Positions 14,942 through 23,291 of a stretch of DNA of 59,677 nucleotides are shown here, in pieces. The notes under the pieces were generated by a model. The model was given only the letters and a program-made list of their open reading frames with translations. It had not been told where the DNA came from and did not search any database. Made by a program: the position numbers and the translations under genes. The stretch is from a virus. Location of the stretch: positions 1-59,677 of the IMG/VR virus record IMGVR_UViG_3300035670_000231. One strand, 5' to 3'. Numbering within the stretch: the stretch's first letter is position 1; each line of letters opens with the position of its first letter.

Positions 14942-16297
14942 TTATGCCGGCAGGGCCGCGTCATCGGCGGATTCGCCGTCCGGAGTGAACGGGTCCTCGC
15001 CGCCCCCCTCCTCGGGCGCCGGCGGCAGGCCTGCGGCCTCGCGCAGATGGTTCTCCAGATCGCGGTCGGGGAAGAGCGGGGCACCAGCCGACGCGAGCGT
15101 CTGGATGAAGGTCGCCAGCTCGCCGAGGTTGGGCCGCTCCAGATCGCCCGGGACCAGCGTCGGCATGAACTCGGGCGGCAGGCCGTTCAGACGCCAGAGC
15201 CTGGGCAGCAGGTGCCGGTTCAGCGTGTCGGACATGGCCTGCAGGAACCCGCCGATAGCGGTGGCGAAGAGTGCCGTCTTGTCCGAGCTGAGCGCGAAGG
15301 AGCCGACGCTCTGCTGGCCGAGGAAGATGAAGTCCGCCAGGACCGAGGTGGCGATCGCCCGGTTGTAGCGGTCGACGACCTTGGACGTGTCGAAGGTGCG
15401 CGAGCCGCCGGTGGACAGGAGCTTGAAGTCGAAGAGCAGGTTGCCGCTGGAATCGCGGTCGGACGGGATGATGATCCCCTCCTGGCGATCGCGGCGCACG
15501 TTAGTCACCATCTGCTGCCACGCCAGATAGACCGCCCGGTCGAGCGGATCCGCCTCGGGGCTCATGTAGGTCGACGGGATCGCCGCCACGGGCAGGCCGG
15601 CGAGGTCGCGCTCGATGCCGACCCCCTCGATCTCCTCGATCCGCTTCTTGAAGTACCAGGGCCGGTAGGCGTTGCGCAGAATCGACCGGCCCTCGGGGTT
15701 GTTGCGCTCGGGCGTGGTGCGGAAGAGCAGCAGCTTCTCGATCGGCAGGTAGATCATGGCCCCGGCCCAGGGCTGCTGCCACAGGCCGTTCAGCGAGTCG
15801 TCCTCCGGGTCGAAGTCCCAGCGCCAGATGGTCTGCTGCCCGCGCAGGGCGATTGTGCGAATGCCGATCTTGCCGTCGGTGTAAGCCGAGCGGGCGGCGC
15901 CGTCGCGGGCGTTGGGGCCGAGGCGGCGCTTCCAGACGATCTCCATGGGCGCGTAGCCGTAGGTGAACATCGAGCAGGCCTCGGCCACGACGTCGCTCCA
16001 GGGCACGCTCATGTCGGCCAGGACCTCCTCGACGAAGGTCTTGGCGGCATCGGCCTCGGGCGATTCGTCGATGGCCTGGACGTTCCACTTGGCCTGCCGG
16101 ATCAGCATCGTCACCGCGAACAGGATGGCGCCGACCACCGGGTCGTTGTCGGCCATCTCGCGGTAGGTGCGGGCGCCGCGGACGCCCTGCAGCTCCTTGA
16201 GGTACTCCTCGGAGACGAAGCCGCCGAACTGCCGCAGGCCGGTCGAGCCGATGGTGGCCGGGTCGAACTTCAGCTTGTAGGGGGTCGCTTCGGCCAT
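14942..16297 (-). CDS. Portal protein (DUF935-like)
   Basis: 451 aa. The N-terminal region (QFGGFVSEEYLKELQGVRGA, YREMADNDPVVGAILFAVTM, WNVQAIDESPEADAA) and the middle part (EIVWKRRLG, LLFRTTPERNNPEGRS, LRNAYRPWYFKKRIEEIEG) match the DUF935/Mu gp29-like portal family. Twelve copies form the DNA-entry vertex. It follows the terminase genes in the canonical order. Confidence 0.88.
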   Translation of the reverse strand: MAEATPYKLKFDPATIGSTGLRQFGGFVSEEYLKELQGVRGARTYREMADNDPVVGAILFAVTMLIRQAKWNVQAIDESPEADAAKTFVEEVLADMSVPWSDVVAEACSMFTYGYAPMEIVWKRRLGPNARDGAARSAYTDGKIGIRTIALRGQQTIWRWDFDPEDDSLNGLWQQPWAGAMIYLPIEKLLLFRTTPERNNPEGRSILRNAYRPWYFKKRIEEIEGVGIERDLAGLPVAAIPSTYMSPEADPLDRAVYLAWQQMVTNVRRDRQEGIIIPSDRDSSGNLLFDFKLLSTGGSRTFDTSKVVDRYNRAIATSVLADFIFLGQQSVGSFALSSDKTALFATAIGGFLQAMSDTLNRHLLPRLWRLNGLPPEFMPTLVPGDLERPNLGELATFIQTLASAGAPLFPDRDLENHLREAAGLPPAPEEGGGEDPFTPDGESADDAALPA

Positions 16298-16315
16298 CCT
16301 GGTCTCCGTGGGTGA

Positions 16316-17581
16316 TCACGCGCCGCCGAGCCACGGCGAGATCCGGGTGCCGCCGCCCGGAGCCATCGCGCTGAACATCGCGGGCGACAGTTGGCGGTGC
16401 TTCTCGACCGCCAGGGCCAGCGCCATGACGCAGTCGTCATGATACCCGTCGGGGGCCGAGTAGCGGACACCGGTCCGCGTGTAGCGGTACTCGAAGTTCT
16501 CCAGCTCGGCGATCACCGGCCCGGCCATGATGCCCAGCTCGTGGCCCTGGATGGCGACGGCCAAGCCCTCCATGAGCTGCTGCTTCGTGGTGGCGGTGAA
16601 CTTGAAGCCCTCGATGGTGCGCCGCTTCTGGGACAGGCCCTCGACGACGGGGTCGCCCACGCCGGTGGAGTCCAAGAGCGTCGGCGCCTTGCCGACGAGG
16701 CCCAGGATCCGCTCGGCGGTCTTGTCCCAGGGCAGCTTCTGCCAGCGGTCGAAGCCAGTCATCTGGCGGGCCTTGTCCAGGCCGATCAGCACCGTCCAGT
16801 CGATCGACTTGGCGAGGTCGCCGCCGACGCACACGGTGGGCGCGGCCGACAGCCTGGTGATCGTGCAGGCGTCGATGTGCTTGAGCCCGAACGGGTTGCC
16901 GTCGTCGTCGCTGGGCTCGGCGAGGTACAGCTCGCGGAACACGTTCTCGGGCAGCAGGCGCTGCGCGTCCTCGATCTCCTCGCGGGCGAGCACGCCACCG
17001 GCCACGGCGTCCCAGGCGGTGAGCTTGGCGTAGGACATGCCGGGCTCGCCGGCCTCGGCCTTGCGGGCGAGCTTGTAGTGCCAGTTCGACCGGCCCTTGA
17101 CGTTGCCGATGATCCGCACCGGGCCGCGGGTGGCGGTCAGGGTCGAGCGGACCGCGATCCATGACTCCTCGCGGCAGCGCGAGGCCTCGTCGACGACCGC
17201 GGCATAGACGTCCTCGCCGTACAGGTTGTCAGGCTTCTCGGCCGACTTGAACCAGAGCGTGGCGCCGTTGGGCAGCGCCAGGGTGAGTTCCCCCTCGTTG
17301 GCCCGGTAGAGCGCTCGCGGCAGCCCGCGCTTGATCCGGCGGAAGGCGATCTTGGCCTGGGGGTAGACCGGGGCGACCCACCAGTAGGAGCGGCCGGGGG
17401 CGCCGTGGATCACCGCCTGCTCGACCAGCCACGCCATGCAGCCGACCGTCTTGCCGGCCTTGGTCGAGGCCTCGATCAGCGCGTAGCGGGCGGCCTGCCC
17501 GTTGACGTCGCGGGCGTCGAAGATGGCCGCCTGCTGCGCCGGGTAGAGCCACGGCCGCTCGTACTCGATGGTGACCGGCAT
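16316..17581 (-). CDS. terL: Terminase large subunit
   Basis: 421 aa ATPase-nuclease that cuts and packages DNA. The Walker A-like loop EASTKAGKTVG (~38-48), Walker B VYAAVVDEAS with catalytic Glu 132, the C motif IIGNVKG near 156, and the RNase H-fold nuclease acids VGGDLAKSIDW (Asp 254), LLDSTGVGD and HDDCVMALALA are all present. Packaging mode (cos, pac or direct repeats) cannot be read from the sequence. Confidence 0.95.
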   Translation of the reverse strand: MPVTIEYERPWLYPAQQAAIFDARDVNGQAARYALIEASTKAGKTVGCMAWLVEQAVIHGAPGRSYWWVAPVYPQAKIAFRRIKRGLPRALYRANEGELTLALPNGATLWFKSAEKPDNLYGEDVYAAVVDEASRCREESWIAVRSTLTATRGPVRIIGNVKGRSNWHYKLARKAEAGEPGMSYAKLTAWDAVAGGVLAREEIEDAQRLLPENVFRELYLAEPSDDDGNPFGLKHIDACTITRLSAAPTVCVGGDLAKSIDWTVLIGLDKARQMTGFDRWQKLPWDKTAERILGLVGKAPTLLDSTGVGDPVVEGLSQKRRTIEGFKFTATTKQQLMEGLAVAIQGHELGIMAGPVIAELENFEYRYTRTGVRYSAPDGYHDDCVMALALAVEKHRQLSPAMFSAMAPGGGTRISPWLGGA

Positions 17582-17591
17582 CGTCGGCGGC

Positions 17592-18089
17592 TCAGGCGTC
17601 GCCCACGCCGTCCTCGGCCTTGGGCTCGCGGTCGCCGATCTTGAGGGTGAACTTCACCGGCGCGTCGCCGCCCTTGCCCGGCACCTCGACCTCGGCCGAG
17701 ACCGGCCCCCCATGGCCGTCGCGCCAGCCGCGGCGGGCCTTGAGGTAGAACATGGCGGCGATGTGGCTGGCCTTGTGCGTCTTGTCCGAGGCGATGGCCA
17801 CGAGGTTGCGCGCCACCATGAGGCCGATCCGCTCGGGCCCCTGCGCCAGCTCGTCGACGAAGTGCTTGCGCAGCGTCTCGGGGTGGATGCCGTCGGGGAA
17901 GTTGACCTGCCGGGCGATCTGCTCGTGCGTCATGCCGATGGCCGCGGCCAGCATCACGAGCTGGCGCTGGTCCGGGGTCGGCTGGAACGGCGGCGGGCCC
18001 GGCTTCTTGCGCGCAGGTTTTTTCACAGGCACGGAGGTTGCGGGTTTCGCCTTCGCCCCGGCCGTGGGCTTTCCCTTGCCTTTTGTCAT
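17592..18089 (-). CDS. terS: Terminase small subunit
   Basis: 165 aa from the ATG at 18089 (GGAA just upstream); an in-frame ATG at 18095 and one at 18131 are alternatives. A basic Lys/Pro/Ala N-terminus (KKPARKKPGPPP) precedes a helix-turn-helix: QRQLVMLAAAIGMTHEQIAR, then GIHPETLRKHF, typical of phage TerS DNA recognition. The C-terminus (VKFTLKIGDREPK) contacts TerL in related phages. Divergent to the plus-strand operon at 18164. Confidence 0.85.
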   Translation of the reverse strand: MTKGKGKPTAGAKAKPATSVPVKKPARKKPGPPPFQPTPDQRQLVMLAAAIGMTHEQIARQVNFPDGIHPETLRKHFVDELAQGPERIGLMVARNLVAIASDKTHKASHIAAMFYLKARRGWRDGHGGPVSAEVEVPGKGGDAPVKFTLKIGDREPKAEDGVGDA

Positions 18090-18105
18090 TTCCATGATGT
18101 TTTGT

Positions 18106-18134
18106 TTGCGAGAGAGCGCGTCATGCGCCATAAT
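18106..18134 (+). promoter_or_regulatory. Sigma70-type promoter for the 18.2-20.1 kb operon
   Basis: TTGCGA (18106-18111), 17-bp spacer, CATAAT (18129-18134), followed 17 bases later by AGGGGA and the ATG at 18164. It lacks the TATCA-N6-TGATA dyad of the other early promoters, so it may be controlled separately. I see no equally good promoter for the terminase genes on the other strand. Confidence 0.75.
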
Positions 18135-18163
18135 TGTCGCATTTCAACGGCAGGGGATCTGCA

Positions 18164-18598
18164 ATGATGATCAGGTGGAAGAGTACGCGGTTTCCGAGCG
18201 CGCAGGCGGCCGAGGCTGCGGCGGTGGCGGCGTTCGCCGATGACGGCCGGCAGGCCGTGCTCGGTGAGGACTTCGCGGTCGAGAGCGATGGCATCGGCTG
18301 GTTCTGGTGCCCGCTGGGCAAGGACGCAGTCGTGGCGGGGCGGGTGAGCCGGGCTGCTGCGGCCGAGGCGGTGGCGCTCACGGGCGAGATCCCGGCGCCG
18401 CCGGAGATCCCGGTGGACGGCAAGGCCTACACCTACGCCAAGGCGGTGGAGCGGCTCTACCGGGCGGCGGGCGATGGCGACCGCGAGGCGATCCGGCGCA
18501 GTCGGATCACGGGCGTCAGCACCTATGCGCTCCTGGTGCAGCGCTACCGCATCGCGCTCCTGGCGGCGCTGATCGTGCGCGAGCGGGGGATGGCATGA
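18164..18598 (+). CDS. Hypothetical 144-aa phage protein
   Basis: ATG 18164 with AGGGGA upstream. N-terminal half: FPSAQAAEAAAVAAFADDG, GIGWFWCPLGKDAVVAG; C-terminal half: KAYTYAKAVERLYRAAGDGD, SRITGVSTYALLVQRYRIAL, ending in a hydrophobic helix LLAALIVRERGMA. No known function. First gene of a coupled five-gene operon. Confidence 0.7.
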   Translation: MMIRWKSTRFPSAQAAEAAAVAAFADDGRQAVLGEDFAVESDGIGWFWCPLGKDAVVAGRVSRAAAAEAVALTGEIPAPPEIPVDGKAYTYAKAVERLYRAAGDGDREAIRRSRITGVSTYALLVQRYRIALLAALIVRERGMA

Positions 18599-19062
18599 CG
18601 CAGGACATCAAGACCCCCAGGCTGTCGGACGACCAGATAGGCCGGATCTGGTTCAAGGCCAAGGTCCCGGGGCTGGTCGAGAGCGAGGCGCGGCGGCTGA
18701 TCCGCATGGCCGAGGCGGTGCTGGCGCAGCAGCAGGAGCCCGGTGGCGTATGTGCTCGGTGCGGCGGTTGGGTCTGCGACCCGGTAGTGGCGCAGCCGGA
18801 GCAGGAGCCGGTGGCGTGGATGGTCTACACGGAGGATGGCAAGTCGGCGTATGTCACCGATAACCCGCACGATCTGGTCGGCGCGTACAAGGCGTTTGCC
18901 CTCTACACCCACCCACCCCGCCGCGAGTGGCGAAACTTGACCATGCAGGAGATCAATGCCTTGCCAGAAATCGGGGGCGTAATGTGGCGCATGGGCACTG
19001 CTCCCGCAGTGCTGCGGGCCATCCGCGCCGTCGAGGCCGCGCTGAAGGGGAAGAACGCATGA
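18595..19062 (+). CDS. Hypothetical 155-aa phage protein with EPVAW/ALYTHPP motif
   Basis: ATGA overlap with the previous gene. Contains the recurring phage module EPVAWMVYTEDGK ... FALYTHPPRR, then EWRNLTMQEI, and an N-terminal helix with CARCGG (Cys-x2-Cys). Such modules are scattered in accessory genes of proteobacterial phages (Eaa/DUF551-like context), with no defined role. Confidence 0.72.
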   Translation: MTQDIKTPRLSDDQIGRIWFKAKVPGLVESEARRLIRMAEAVLAQQQEPGGVCARCGGWVCDPVVAQPEQEPVAWMVYTEDGKSAYVTDNPHDLVGAYKAFALYTHPPRREWRNLTMQEINALPEIGGVMWRMGTAPAVLRAIRAVEAALKGKNA

Positions 19063-19391
19063 CTACCCTTATCATCGACCGCGCAGTGCTGGAGCAGGCG
19101 CTGGAGGCGCTGGAGCATGCGTGCGACCACACGGACGCGAAGCCTGGGTATCGGCCCAGCATCGTGTCCAAGGCTCTGCTGGGCCTGCGGGATGCGCTGG
19201 CGCTGGCTGTTCCCGAACCATTCTTCGGGGACATGCGACCAGCGGCGTATCGGTTCCGCACGCGAGGCGTCGAGGACGCGCAGTGGCGCCTCACGGACGA
19301 CCCGGAGCTGATTCGGCAGATGCTGGAACTCGGGCACTGGGAGGTCCGCCCGCTGATCGAGGCGCCCGACGTCGCCGGGGGTGCAGCATGA
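19059..19391 (+). CDS. Hypothetical 110-aa protein
   Basis: Companion of the preceding gene in many phages: MTTLIIDRAVLEQALEALEH followed by KPGYRPSIVSKALLGLRDAL. Its second half (YRFRTRGVEDAQWRLTDDPE) resembles the EPVAW-type module without the THPP end. Four-base overlaps on both sides. Confidence 0.7.
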   Translation: MTTLIIDRAVLEQALEALEHACDHTDAKPGYRPSIVSKALLGLRDALALAVPEPFFGDMRPAAYRFRTRGVEDAQWRLTDDPELIRQMLELGHWEVRPLIEAPDVAGGAA

Positions 19392-19750
19392 GTCTGCAGC
19401 TCTTCCTGAAGCACCTGCGCGAGGTGGGCCCGTCGACCGCGGCGGAGGTGGCCGAGGCGATCGGCATCAGCCCCAAGCACGCCACTGCAGCGGCGCACTC
19501 GCTGCTGCAGGACTCGCCGGTGCACGGCCAGCGGGCGCACGTCGTGGCCTACGTCTACGACCACCCGGGCGCCAAGCGCTACCCGCGCCCGGTCCTGGCG
19601 GCCGGCCCCGGCAAGTCGGTCAAGCGGCCGAAGATCGACTACAAGGCCCGCTACCAGCGCGACTACGCCAAGCGCAAGGCGCGCTCGATCAATTCGGTCT
19701 GGTCGCTGGCGGTGCCCGTCAACCAGCGGCGAAGCGCCACAAAGCTCTGA
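19388..19750 (+). CDS. Winged-helix protein (120 aa)
   Basis: Helix-turn-helix in the N-terminal 45 residues: LFLKHLREVGPSTAAEVAEA, IGISPKHATAAAHSLLQD. The C-terminal part is very basic (GKSVKRPKIDYKARYQRDYA, KRKARSINSVW), so DNA or RNA binding is likely. Possible regulator of this operon. Confidence 0.72.
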   Translation: MSLQLFLKHLREVGPSTAAEVAEAIGISPKHATAAAHSLLQDSPVHGQRAHVVAYVYDHPGAKRYPRPVLAAGPGKSVKRPKIDYKARYQRDYAKRKARSINSVWSLAVPVNQRRSATKL

Positions 19751-19772
19751 GCGGCGGCCACAATCGGCGCCC

Positions 19773-20081
19773 ATGACGGCGCCGAGGCACCTTTACCTCC
19801 AGGCGCTGTTCGCAGCATGCCCGGGGGGAGCTACGGCAGCGCAGATCGCCATCTGGGTGGGAGACCGGCCGGAGGAGGCGCAGGCCGTGGTCGACGCATT
19901 ATGGCGGGAACGGCGGGCAGCACGCCTGCCGAACCCACGCGGCAAGGGCGTCGTCTGGCGCACCGCGCTGCGCGGCGACGGGCCGGCCGGGTTCCTCTAC
20001 GAGGCCGAGGGCGAGCCCTTCCGGGTCATCGGCGGCAAGCCCACGGTCGAGATCGCGCAGAAGCGTCGCATCAAGAGCTAG
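19773..20081 (+). CDS. Winged-helix protein (102 aa), possibly from its own leaderless transcript
   Basis: LYLQALFAACPGGATAAQIA, then EEAQAVVDALWRERR, form a helix-turn-helix similar to the preceding protein, followed by a beta hairpin wing (LPNPRGKGVVWRTAL). No ribosome site; a CACAAT hexamer (19759-19764) ends eight bases before the ATG, recalling the spacing at 1598 and 7451. Its TAG shares CTAG with the convergent gene at 20078. Confidence 0.7.
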   Translation: MTAPRHLYLQALFAACPGGATAAQIAIWVGDRPEEAQAVVDALWRERRAARLPNPRGKGVVWRTALRGDGPAGFLYEAEGEPFRVIGGKPTVEIAQKRRIKS

Positions 20082-20311
20082 TCCCTGATCACCCGGCAGA
20101 TCGGCTCGATCTCGCCGGTGATGCGCAGCGGAAAGCTGGGCTCCTCGTCGCTGACCATCGCCTGCAGGGTGTGCAGCACCGCGTAGATCCCGTCGGACAG
20201 GTCCATCAGCCAGCCGAGCAAGGCATGGCGCGGCTCGACGATCGGCTCATCGGTGTGCAGCAGGCCGATCCAGACCGGGCACAGGCCGAACCAGCCCTTG
20301 TGCGTCAGCAT
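20078..20311 (-). CDS. Hypothetical 77-aa protein
   Basis: Starts at ATG 20311, overlapping the stop of the HNH-like gene (TGATG). MLTHKGWFGLCPVWIGLLHT then RHALLGWLMDLSDGIYAVLH: Trp-rich and amphipathic, perhaps membrane-peripheral. Recognised as a small protein of phage early regions, function unknown. The stop is interlocked with the plus-strand gene through CTAG. Confidence 0.7.
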   Translation of the reverse strand: MLTHKGWFGLCPVWIGLLHTDEPIVEPRHALLGWLMDLSDGIYAVLHTLQAMVSDEEPSFPLRITGEIEPICRVIRD

Positions 20312-20679
20312 CACGATCCGGCCGCGCACGGGTCCTCGATCCCGTCGATCGCCGGCAGGGGCATGCCCTGCGGCCAGCGGTCGAGCTGGCGCAGCAGCCG
20401 CACCGTCTCGCGTGTCCATGTGACCTCCATCTCGCGGCGCTCGGCCTTGGTGAACAGGGCGCCCTGGTCGAAGCGGGCGTGGCAGCCGGGCTCGCCCAGG
20501 CGCGGCGCGCAAAGGGGGAAGCACAGCCGGTCGTCTGTCTTCTGCGCCATGCCGCGGCCGGTGCTCGGGTGCGCTGCCTGGGACGGGCCGGGCCGCCCGC
20601 AGTGGATGCAGGGCAGCGCCGCGACCAGTCGGCGATAGGGCTCCGAGCGGAAGGCCAAGGACTTCGGAATGGCGATCAT
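20311..20679 (-). CDS. HNH-like (Ref-type) nuclease, 122 aa
   Basis: Cys24-x2-Cys27 (LPCIHCGRPG) is followed by QAAHPSTGRGM (His 37), then DDRLCFPLC and GCHARFDQG, a beta-beta-alpha-metal arrangement like the RecA-dependent nuclease/Ref and related HNH families. The likely role is structure- or recombination-associated DNA cleavage. Downstream of two methyltransferase genes, four-base overlap with the upstream one. Confidence 0.72.
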   Translation of the reverse strand: MIAIPKSLAFRSEPYRRLVAALPCIHCGRPGPSQAAHPSTGRGMAQKTDDRLCFPLCAPRLGEPGCHARFDQGALFTKAERREMEVTWTRETVRLLRQLDRWPQGMPLPAIDGIEDPCAAGS

Positions 20680-22070
20680 GCCGCCTTGCGCGCCTTCTTC
20701 TTTGGCTTGTCGGCGTCGGCGTCGGCGTTGACGATCACCTTGCCCGGGCAGCGCTCGCCGAGCATCTCGGTGAAGGTTCGCCCGTCGGCTTCGAGCACGG
20801 CGACCTTGCCGGTGAAAGCCTGCCAGCGGAGCACCGCGACGTCGACATAGCGCGGATCCAGCTCGATCGCGTGGCAGGCCCGGCCGGTCGTCTCACAGGC
20901 GATGATGGTCGTGCCGCTGCCCGAGAAGGGCTCGTAGACCGCCTGTCCCGGCGAGCTGTTGTTCTCGATCGGCCGGCGCATCGCCTCGACCGGCTTCTGC
21001 GTGCCGTGGCCGGTGTCGCTCTTGGTGTGGTCGATTTCCCAGACCGTCGATTGCGAGCGGCCGCCGGCCCATTGCGTGGCTCCGCCCTTGCGGACGGCGT
21101 AGAAGCAGCACTCGTGCTGCGGCGAGTAGCCGGCCGTCTTCAGGCTGATATTCGCAGGGCTGATCGTTGGTCGCGACTTGCGCCAGACGATCTGCGAGCG
21201 GATCTGGAACTCGCACGCCCGCAAGGACTCCTCGACCTCGAAGGCCGTGCGCATCGCGTGCCAGACGTAGGCGACGTCGCCGGTGAACAGAGCCCAGGCC
21301 TCGCGCCAGTCGGAGCGGTCGTCGTTCATCACCTGCCCGACGGCGCGCTTGGCGCTGTCGCCGCTGTAGGCCGCCTTCTCCGCACGATCCTGCGGCCGGT
21401 ACTTCACCCCGTAGGGCGGGTCGGTGACCATCAGGTGCGGCCGCACGCCCGCCAGGGCGGCGTCCACGGCCTCGACGGTCGTCGAGTCGCCGCACACCAG
21501 CCGGTGCCTGCCCAGGATCCAGACATCACCCGGGACCGACACGGGCTCGTCCGGCACGGCCGGGGCCTCGTCCGGGTCGGTGAGGCCCTCGGTGCCGGGC
21601 GGGGCGAGCAGCCCGTCGAGGAAGCCCTGGTCGAAGCCCAGGAGGCCCAGCTCGAACCCGCCCTCGGCGAGGTCGGCGATCTCGACCTTGAGCAGCTCGA
21701 TGTCCCAGCCGGCGTTCAGCGCGAGCTGGTTGTCGGCGATGACGTAGGCCCGGCGCTGCGCTTCGGTCCAGCCGGTGCAGTCGATCACCGGCACGGTGCC
21801 GCGCGGCAGGTCCTGGCCGTTGGGCAGCCGGATCGCCTTGCCGGCGTCGTAGATCCGCCGGGCGGCCAGGACGCGGCCGTGGCCGGCGACGATGCCCTGG
21901 TCGTCGGCCAGCACCGGGTTGGTGAACCCGAACTCCACCATCGAGGCCGCGATCTGCCCGACCTGGGTGTCGGAGTGGGTGCGGCTGTTGCGGGCATAGG
22001 GGATCAGGGCGTCGACCTGCATGTAGCGCATGCGGTCACCGAGCCCGGCGAGCGGTTTTTCGGAGGCCAT
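20676..22070 (-). CDS. ParB-like / DNA methyltransferase fusion
   Basis: 464 aa from ATG 22070. The N-terminal ParB/sulfiredoxin-like domain (VDALIPYARNSRTHSDTQ, IVAGHGRVLAARR with GHGR at 63-66) is joined to a class beta amino-methyltransferase: motif IV DPPYG at 217-221, then motif I YEPFSGSGTT at 379-388, with WRKSRPT between. Such fusions are common phage enzymes that methylate adenine-N6 or cytosine-N4; the ParB part probably helps DNA binding. A Lys-rich tail (DADADKPKKKARKAA) ends it. It probably protects phage DNA from restriction. The sequence specificity is not predictable here. Confidence 0.88.
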   Translation of the reverse strand: MASEKPLAGLGDRMRYMQVDALIPYARNSRTHSDTQVGQIAASMVEFGFTNPVLADDQGIVAGHGRVLAARRIYDAGKAIRLPNGQDLPRGTVPVIDCTGWTEAQRRAYVIADNQLALNAGWDIELLKVEIADLAEGGFELGLLGFDQGFLDGLLAPPGTEGLTDPDEAPAVPDEPVSVPGDVWILGRHRLVCGDSTTVEAVDAALAGVRPHLMVTDPPYGVKYRPQDRAEKAAYSGDSAKRAVGQVMNDDRSDWREAWALFTGDVAYVWHAMRTAFEVEESLRACEFQIRSQIVWRKSRPTISPANISLKTAGYSPQHECCFYAVRKGGATQWAGGRSQSTVWEIDHTKSDTGHGTQKPVEAMRRPIENNSSPGQAVYEPFSGSGTTIIACETTGRACHAIELDPRYVDVAVLRWQAFTGKVAVLEADGRTFTEMLGERCPGKVIVNADADADKPKKKARKAA

Positions 22071-22084
22071 GACTTGAGTGCGAG

Positions 22085-23146
22085 TTATTCGGCGATCTGT
22101 TGCAAAAGGGGCAGGATAGCCGCCTGCACCCTGGCATGGGCGATGGCAGCATATTGCGGATCGCGCTCCATGCCGATGAACTGGAAACCCTCCAGAACGG
22201 CCGCCTTGCCGGTGCTGCCGGATCCACAAAACGGGTCGAGCACGACGCCGCCGGGCGGCGTGACCAGTCGGCAGAGATAGCGCATCAGGTCGGTGGGTTT
22301 GACGGTGGGGTGGGTGTTGCCGTCGCTGCGGTCTGCGCGGCTGGCCTTGGCGCAGTAGAAGAACCGGGCCGCATCACCAAGCAGGTCGGCGGCTGCGTCG
22401 CCGTCGTGGATCAGGTTAGCAGGCCAGCGGCCGAGGTTTGTCATGCCGATGTGTCTGCTTCCTTGAAGCCCATCTCGGTAAACCCCGTTTCCTTGCCGGC
22501 GATCGCTGGCGATGAGCGGCCTTCCTGAGTCGGCATCGACTCTGCATCCGTCAATGTTGAGCCCGCCGGTCCCGTGCAGCAGCACGTTCTCGGCCACGGT
22601 GCCCACCAGCGGCTTGCGGGCGACGGTGATCGGCTCCAGGGCAGGCTTCAGCGCGGTGCCCCAGCCTTGCCATTGCTTTGCGGCGTCGGACCGGGGAACA
22701 GTGATGTCGCGCGCCAATGGTTGCGCGCTGCCCTTCTTCAATTTGCCGCCTCTGATGTCAATGGTGACCGTGTAAGAGCCAACAACCTCGCGCTCCGCCC
22801 CCACCGCCTTATCAATCGCCTTCGACACGTCCAGCGACTTCGGGAATCCGCTGCCGTACACCCAGGCGATCATGTCCCGAATCTCAAATCCGGCGTCTTC
22901 GATGCGCACGGCCATGCGGTGCTGCGTGCGCGTCCCTGCGAACGCCAGCAGGTGGCCGCCGGGCTTGAGCACGCGCAGGCACTCGGCCCAGATGTCCACG
23001 CTGGGCACGTCGTGGTCCCACCGCTTGCCCATGAAGGACAGGCCGTAGGGCGGATCAGTGACGACCGCGTCCACGCTCCCGTCCTGCATCTCACGAAGTA
23101 AGTGCAGGCAGTCGCCGACCATGATCTCGATGGTGGAGGTCATCAT
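22085..23146 (-). CDS. Adenine/cytosine-N4 DNA methyltransferase
   Basis: 353 aa from ATG 23146 (a second ATG follows directly). MVGDCLHLLREM, TDPPYGLSFMGKRWD (motif IV, 30-44) near the N-terminus and DPFCGSGSTG (motif I, ~304-313), then FIGMERDPQY, near the C-terminus: class beta order. The insert between (ITVPRSDAAKQWQGWGTALK, PALEPITVARKPL) is the usual target-recognition region of this phage family. Together with the ParB fusion it forms a methyltransferase pair; no cognate restriction enzyme is visible. Confidence 0.9.
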   Translation of the reverse strand: MMTSTIEIMVGDCLHLLREMQDGSVDAVVTDPPYGLSFMGKRWDHDVPSVDIWAECLRVLKPGGHLLAFAGTRTQHRMAVRIEDAGFEIRDMIAWVYGSGFPKSLDVSKAIDKAVGAEREVVGSYTVTIDIRGGKLKKGSAQPLARDITVPRSDAAKQWQGWGTALKPALEPITVARKPLVGTVAENVLLHGTGGLNIDGCRVDADSGRPLIASDRRQGNGVYRDGLQGSRHIGMTNLGRWPANLIHDGDAAADLLGDAARFFYCAKASRADRSDGNTHPTVKPTDLMRYLCRLVTPPGGVVLDPFCGSGSTGKAAVLEGFQFIGMERDPQYAAIAHARVQAAILPLLQQIAE

Positions 23147-23256
23147 CGGATCGAAAGCAAACGGTAGTGCATGTGCAGGGGCGGAAGTGGGCGGCGCCGG
23201 CTCAGGCCAGCATGCCCGGAACGATAGCACCGAGCGCAGGGCCCGCACAAGCCGCA

Positions 23257-23280
23257 GGGCGCTTCATGCGCTGTTTTTTT
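23257..23280 (+). terminator. Weak hairpin plus T7 upstream of the 23.3 kb promoter
   Basis: GGCGC-TTCAT-GCGCT stem (four GC pairs plus a G-T) followed by seven T. No plus-strand gene ends here, so it may insulate the promoter from read-through antisense transcription. The stem is short. Confidence 0.35.
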
Positions 23281-23291
23281 CCGCAAACCCC

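Noticed and set aside
18089-18131. Longer start of terminase small subunit at 18131
   Set aside because: It would overlap the divergent promoter at 18106-18134; an ATG with a GGAA site is available at 18089.
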